Assembly (NCBI GenBank): GCA_012295225.1
Contig: WMKK01000016.1
Span: forward strand, 126,037 to 190,036
Direction: 5' to 3'
Source: Ostreococcus mediterraneus
Lineage: Eukaryota > Chlorophyta > Mamiellophyceae > Mamiellales > Bathycoccaceae
DNA: 64,000 bases
Part shown: in pieces, positions 59,863-64,000 of the stretch
Position numbering within the stretch: the stretch's first letter is position 1
Layout: each line of letters opens with the position of its first letter
Program-made: the position numbers and the translations under genes
Notes under the pieces: generated by a model
What the model was told of the DNA's origin: nothing
What the model saw: only the letters and a program-made list of their open reading frames with translations
The model's database searches: none

Positions 59863-60567
59863 ATGTCAACTCGCCGCGCGCTCGATTTAAGCGACCCAGG
59901 GGAGAGAAAACATCAACCACAATCTCAGAGAATGTCCAAGTCTCCGAAATCCCGTTCGCCGTCTTCACCGTCGAGCCCGCGAAGACGCTGGGCCGCGTCC
60001 CACTGGGAACTTCTAGAGGTGGAGTTGACCGCGGAGAAAGCCGCCCGTTGGCCTATGTGTTTAGCGATTGCCATCAATAAAACCTCGAACGTGCGCGCAT
60101 ACACGTTAGTGATATGTGCTGTTGCGTTTGTGATGTTTCTGACGTATTTGGAGTCATCCGAGGGCGACGTCTCGAGCGTTTTCGGGCGCGTGCTCAACCC
60201 ACTCGTTGTCTTCGCCGTGTGCGAGTCGAACGTTTTAGCGACAGCGTTCATGGTGCTGTACCCAGCCACATACGCACAGGCTGAAATTGACGAACGCGAG
60301 GGTGTGGAGGAAAGTAGGACGCTGCGATCGCTGAAGTTGCCAGCTATAGTTGCCGAGTTTGCCGTTGGAAGCAAGGTGGCGTGTACACGTCTCGCGCGCA
60401 TCCTCGCCAGAGATTTTGCGCTCTTCATGACGGTGTACTTGCTAGGATGTGGAATTTGGTTGAGCATGGACGAAGATCCCTTAGAAAGTGGGCGCCTCAG
60501 CAATACGAGCGTGCAAGAGATGGAGGGTGGCGTATCTGTGCACACGCGCTCGTGGCTCGACGGTTGA
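59863..60567 (+). CDS. Putative membrane protein of unknown function
   Basis: The ATG at 59863 gives 234 residues; six more codons upstream begin with TTG. The first 45 residues are Ser/Pro/Arg rich (SKSPKSRSPSSPSSPRRRW). Hydrophobic segments lie at about residues 80-100 (AYTLVICAVAFVMFLTYLE), 115-135 (NPLVVFAVCESNVLATAF), and 190-210 (DFALFMTVYLLGCGIWLSM), with a possible fourth near 175. The stretch between is mildly charged. No known family, signal peptide or catalytic motif is recognised. It is separated from the SDR by 69 bases on the same strand. A real gene is likely from its frame and hydrophobic pattern. Confidence 0.55.
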   Translation: MSTRRALDLSDPGERKHQPQSQRMSKSPKSRSPSSPSSPRRRWAASHWELLEVELTAEKAARWPMCLAIAINKTSNVRAYTLVICAVAFVMFLTYLESSEGDVSSVFGRVLNPLVVFAVCESNVLATAFMVLYPATYAQAEIDEREGVEESRTLRSLKLPAIVAEFAVGSKVACTRLARILARDFALFMTVYLLGCGIWLSMDEDPLESGRLSNTSVQEMEGGVSVHTRSWLDG

Positions 60568-60787
60568 CGCGCGTACTCACTTAAACCAAGGATTTTTTAG
60601 GCGATCTTCGTCCATAGCTCCACCGCGCGCTCGCGCTGCGCTGAAATAATTTCTTATAGATTCCTAGCACACTGTAAATTTTGTACTCGTTCACACGCAT
60701 TTGTTCAACTAAACCACGCGTGCGTGCTCGCGTGCGCGAGCGCAGCAACATTGTCCCCACTCTCGGGCGCGCGCGTCAGCTGTGTTC

Positions 60788-61402
60788 ATGCAACGAGTGT
60801 CGGCGACTTGTACTCCATCACGCGTTCACGTTCACGCAAAACTAGCTCAGTGTCGTTCTTCGCGTAGATTTTCTCCTCGAATCCCACGCACGCGTGTTGT
60901 ACAAGGCATGGCTACAGACGCCGGCGGCGAGGCCTCGCTCTCGCGCTCAGGCAAGTGCTTTTGCGAACACACGACGGTGACATTGACTGGCACACCTGTG
61001 GCGGTTTCTATATGCCACTGCTCAATCTGTCGCAAGCTCAGTGGAGCACCGTTTACGATTCAGGCGCTATGCAAGGCGGAGCAAGTGGTGGTTGAGCACG
61101 AAGGCGCGCCGAGCGAAACGGCGTCCAGCGCAAATGTGTCTCGATGTCGATGCGCCAAGTGCGGAAGTCCGATCTATGCATCTCTCATGAAGGGTAGGAT
61201 GATAGCTATTCCACTCACGGTGTTGAATTCGTCGTTGAACACTCCGGGCGCGAGTGCGACGAATCTCAAACCAACGCATCATATGTATTACCCGCAGCGC
61301 ATTTTTGACGTCAACGACGACTTACCAAAGTTTGTCAAGAGTAAGGGAGAGATTTGGACGCCCGAGAGTGATCTCGCGGATAATCAAAACGGAGGTGACT
61401 AG
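60788..61402 (+). CDS. GFA/CENP-V family zinc protein, organellar
   Basis: The ATG at 60788 begins a presequence of about 40 residues (Arg/Ser/Val/His, few acids), giving 204 residues. The GFA (glutathione-dependent formaldehyde-activating enzyme-like) fold has its cysteine clusters: GKCFCEHTTVTL, then ICHCSICRKLSGAPF and CRCAKCGSPIYA. These ligate two zinc ions. LMKGRMIAIPLTVLN follows the last strand. The family is abundant in bacteria; members bind glutathione or act in detoxification, though the formaldehyde activity is disputed. The presequence suggests import into plastid or mitochondrion. It lies 219 bases after the unknown membrane gene on the same strand. Confidence 0.83.
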   Translation: MQRVSATCTPSRVHVHAKLAQCRSSRRFSPRIPRTRVVQGMATDAGGEASLSRSGKCFCEHTTVTLTGTPVAVSICHCSICRKLSGAPFTIQALCKAEQVVVEHEGAPSETASSANVSRCRCAKCGSPIYASLMKGRMIAIPLTVLNSSLNTPGASATNLKPTHHMYYPQRIFDVNDDLPKFVKSKGEIWTPESDLADNQNGGD

Positions 61403-61573
61403 CTGCCTGTTATGGCGATCGTTAGGATGTAAATACATAGCGCTAATTTGTACATCGACGCGCGCGCGCGACGTTGGCACCCTCGAAGACGATACGCCTC
61501 ACTTATCGCCACGCATACACCTTTGGGCGTCGACCTTTGAGGCTCAGCGCCGAATAAAGTCAAATAAGCAATC

Positions 61574-62933
61574 ATGGGTGGTGGTTTAGGTGCGGTTTTT
61601 ATGCCTCGTTCTCGCGCACGTGCGCGTTGTTCTCGTAATCGTCTCGCCGCCTTTGCGCAGCGTTCTCGCGAACACGTTGACTGACCAAACATCGCGTACG
61701 TTTGCGAAACACACAGCATTTTTGCACAAAAAGTCATGGCATACCGCGGGCATGGCCGTGGTGGAAGATGTATGGAAACGTGAGCAGCAGGCTGAGCACG
61801 AGAAGCGACGTTTGGAGGAGATGAAGAGAGAGATTGAAGATGAACGCAAGCAGAACGAATTGAAACAAGAAGCCATCGCGGCTGGGCACGTCGTCGAGAA
61901 GGTTGAAAGATTAGAATTCATGTACAAAGGTCGAGTTGGTGAAGCCGCACCGGCGGCGATGGATGAAAAGTTGATTGGAAAGAAGCGTTTTGACTTGCCC
62001 GTGGAGGAGGGGCACAACTTGCAGCAGCAAGCGGAGGAGCAACAAGACGAAGCTCAGGCGAAGAACGAAGCATGGAACAAGCTGAATGCCGATCCGCTGT
62101 TGGTCATGAAGCAGCGAGAGTTGAGCGCGAAGCAGTACGTGACGAATAACCCGGTGAGAATGGCACAGTTGAAGGAGGAGAGCCGCCGAGACAGAGATCG
62201 CAAACGCGCCAAGAAGGATGCCAAACGAGAAGAGAGACGCGAGAAGAAGCGGGCAATCAAGCGTGAAGTGAGAGAAAAGTATGGTCGTAAGTATGATTCT
62301 AGCTCGGAGTCACGATCGAGGAGTCGAAGCCCTCGTCGTCGACGCCGATCGCGTTCTCCCCGTCGCCGCAGTCGTAGCTTGAGTCCAAGACGTGACCGTC
62401 GTCGAGGAGATGATGATCGTGATCGTCGCATGCGCCGTGATTCGCGCGAACCAAGACGCGAAGACCGCCATGATGGCGATCGCAAGCGTCGCCATGACGA
62501 GATCAAACGCGACGACGCACACGCACAGGATGCGTCCAAGGGGTACGGCTTGACGTATGCGCATGGTCGCGCGGAGGATGCCGCTGCTATTCGTAGGGAC
62601 AAGCGATCGCGTTGGCGCGAAGAGGAGGCCAAACGTGTATCCGAACGCGAACCAGAGCCCGAATGGCGTGGTGGAAATAATGTTGGTCACCGTACGGGGA
62701 AGATATCGGCGGAAGAAAAAGCTGCTCGTCTCGTGTCGATGATGAACGATGCGAGCGCGCACGATGAAGCGCGCATCGCAAAGCTTCGCAAGAATGTTGG
62801 CGAATTGGGCGGAGAGATGTCTTTCGTCGAAGAAGCTGCAAGAGGACCTAGCCGCCACCATAGTGATGCCCCTTCGTTCATCGCGGAAGCCCGCTCATCG
62901 GCGTATGGTGAACCGTCGTCGCGTCGTCGATGA
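61574..62933 (+). CDS. CWC25: Pre-mRNA splicing factor CWC25, two exons with a 16-base first exon
   Basis: Exon 1 is 61574-61589 (MGGGL plus one base) and exon 2 is 61717-62933, joined across a split Ala codon. The result starts MGGGLAFLHKKSWHTAGMAV, matching the CWC25/CIR_N start (MGGG....KKSWH). The 127-base intron has a GTGCGG donor, CTGAC and ACACAG acceptor. The CIR domain continues VVEDVWKREQQAEHEKRRLEEMKREIEDERK, then VERLEFMYKG. The C-terminus is rich in Arg/Ser/Asp repeats (RSRSRSPRRRRRSRSPRRRSR), with DEARIAKLRKNVGELGG near the end. CWC25 stabilises step-1 catalysis of the spliceosome. Total 410 residues. Exon 2 frame is open upstream, but that sequence is the intron. Confidence 0.9.
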
Positions 62934-63156
62934 GGACGCGTGCAAAAGTAGAGTTAGTAGCATTTGTAGTTTTAGGGAAAATTGATTGTTAGTGTTTCAA
63001 CTGATTGGGTGCAATTGCGTGGCAAATGTTGCCTCACATTACGCGTAGCGAGACGAATGCATGTATGTTACTTGGCGTCGAACGAATCTTGTCAACTTTT
63101 GAGAATTGTACAGGAGCGAAAGGTGAATACGCTTTCAAAGGGAAACAACCGCGTGA

Positions 63157-63900
63157 TCAGAACATGGCGTTGGGAACTTGCTGGTCGAAATCCGGGACGG
63201 TGTAGTCATCACTCAACATCCCAGATTCCATGGCGGCCCAATTTTCGGAGAAAATATCTCCCCAAAAATCGCTCTCATCCGCGGAGGATTTCGACAAAAC
63301 CTTCTTCCCCTCCTCTTCGCCGAGCAAGCCCGTCATGAAATTTTCGAAAACACCAGGCGCGACTTCATTCATCGAAGGCACGGCGCCGTCTTCGATAGCC
63401 TTTTGTTTTCTGTTGTTCTGTCTCTGTTTTGCGGATAAAGTAAATTTTTCGTCAGTTTCAAATTCTTCCTCCAATAAAGTGCGCGACGCGCGCGTCGATA
63501 AAGCGCGCGCGAAACGGTGGACGCGACTAGACGTCGCGCAAAGTAAAAACTCACCTTTGTTGGTCTCTTCGTCTCTTCCTCCTCATAGTCCGGCACTCGC
63601 GCGTGCTCAGCAGCACTATCACTCGGACTCATACGTCTTCCAACCTCCTCACCAGCGCCCATAGCCTCAAGATCAACGCGCGTGTTTCCAAACAAAAACC
63701 GCTGATGGCTCTTCGCCTGCGGATTCGCGTCGTGAATACTCACGTCGCACACCCGACACAAAAACGCCCGGTCTTCGTGGCATATCACATACGCCGGATT
63801 CATTTGGCACACATCGCACGCTAATTGATCGTTCGCACTCGAGCTCGGCGGTCGCAGCGCCACTCGGGACGTCGTTTGTCGTCCACGCTTTTGGGACGCC
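63157..63900 (-). CDS. B-box zinc finger (STO/DBB-like) protein, 5' partial
   Basis: Two exons are visible: 63555-63900, and a last exon ending at 63157. A third, upstream, lies partly or wholly beyond the window: an ATAG acceptor preceded by CTGAC sits at 63901-63950. The exon encodes one complete B-box: CDVCQMNPAYVICHEDRAFLCRVCDVSIHDA followed by SHQRFLF. This is the wording of the second B-box of STO/BBX18-25 (DBB) proteins, so the first box is probably outside. Donor is GTGAGT; the last exon starts at 63468 or more likely 63423, after a CTGAC...ACAG. Its C-terminus ends SENWAAMESGMLSDDYTVP. Such proteins regulate light and temperature responses. No CCT domain is seen. Confidence 0.8.
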
Positions 63901-64000
63901 CTATATTCATAGTGTAGATAAAAATACCCCAATTCATGTCAGTCTTTATCCACACATTCCCACGGTCGCTATCCACTCGCCTCCTGGGCACCGCACGTTC

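Noticed and set aside
1-64000. tRNA, rRNA, CRISPR, insertion sequences, viral remnants
   Set aside because: None seen on reading; a tRNAscan and repeat-library search would be needed to be sure.

Overview
This window looks like a piece of a nuclear chromosome from a very compact green-algal picoeukaryote of the Mamiellales, most likely an Ostreococcus-type genome. Four things point that way. There are about 43 eukaryotic protein genes in 64 kb with gaps usually below 300 bases. Many encoded proteins have plastid or mitochondrial targeting peptides. Introns are few, mostly 55-300 bases, and in several cases end in CTGAC...AG after GTGCGT or GTACGT donors. Base composition is GC-rich with long CGA/CGT runs. 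The genus is an inference from these traits; no database search was possible.

Layout. 1-15.7 kb: nuclear-envelope NEMP-like protein (5' cut by the window edge), splicing WD40 protein PRL1, secreted ankyrin protein, MICOS MIC19-like protein, an mTERF-like/helicase-associated-repeat plastid protein, an M50 site-2 protease, ribosome biogenesis factors REI1 and NOG2, TIC20, profilin and a TLC membrane protein. 15.8-25.6 kb: FtsZ1 and a branched-chain aminotransferase sharing a short promoter, a RETICULATA-family protein, a SET methyltransferase, SDHD, FEN1, a thylakoid-lumen protein and TGD3. 25.8-39.1 kb: an LNK-like clock protein, phosphoglycolate phosphatase, cyclin L, a CID7-like PAM2/CUE/SMR protein, a cytosine-deaminase-like hydrolase, a large helical solenoid of unknown function preceded by a tiny membrane ORF, ASCC2 and HGH1. 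39.1-40.2 kb: an AT-rich, ORF-free island that stands out from everything else. 40.2-64 kb: sterol C24-methyltransferase, a BaiN-type flavoprotein, plastid GrpE, a ZIP transporter, an RCC1 protein with a probable MIF4G domain, cofactor-independent phosphoglycerate mutase, a GST, TRAPPC5, a CCDC137-like nucleolar protein, carbamoyl-phosphate synthase large chain, an SDR, an unknown membrane protein, a GFA/CENP-V-like enzyme, splicing factor CWC25 and a B-box zinc-finger protein (cut by the 3' edge).

The genes are mainly housekeeping and organelle genes in alternating orientation, with convergent pairs only 40-130 bases apart and divergent pairs sharing short promoters. Groups that share a process include plastid function (TIC20, FtsZ1, TGD3, GrpE, lumen protein, PGP), ribosome assembly (REI1, NOG2, CCDC137-like), pre-mRNA splicing (PRL1, cyclin L, CWC25) and possibly light/clock signalling (LNK-like, B-box). 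I see no tRNA or rRNA gene, CRISPR array or recognisable transposon. Tandem simple repeats are concentrated in the few long divergent promoters.
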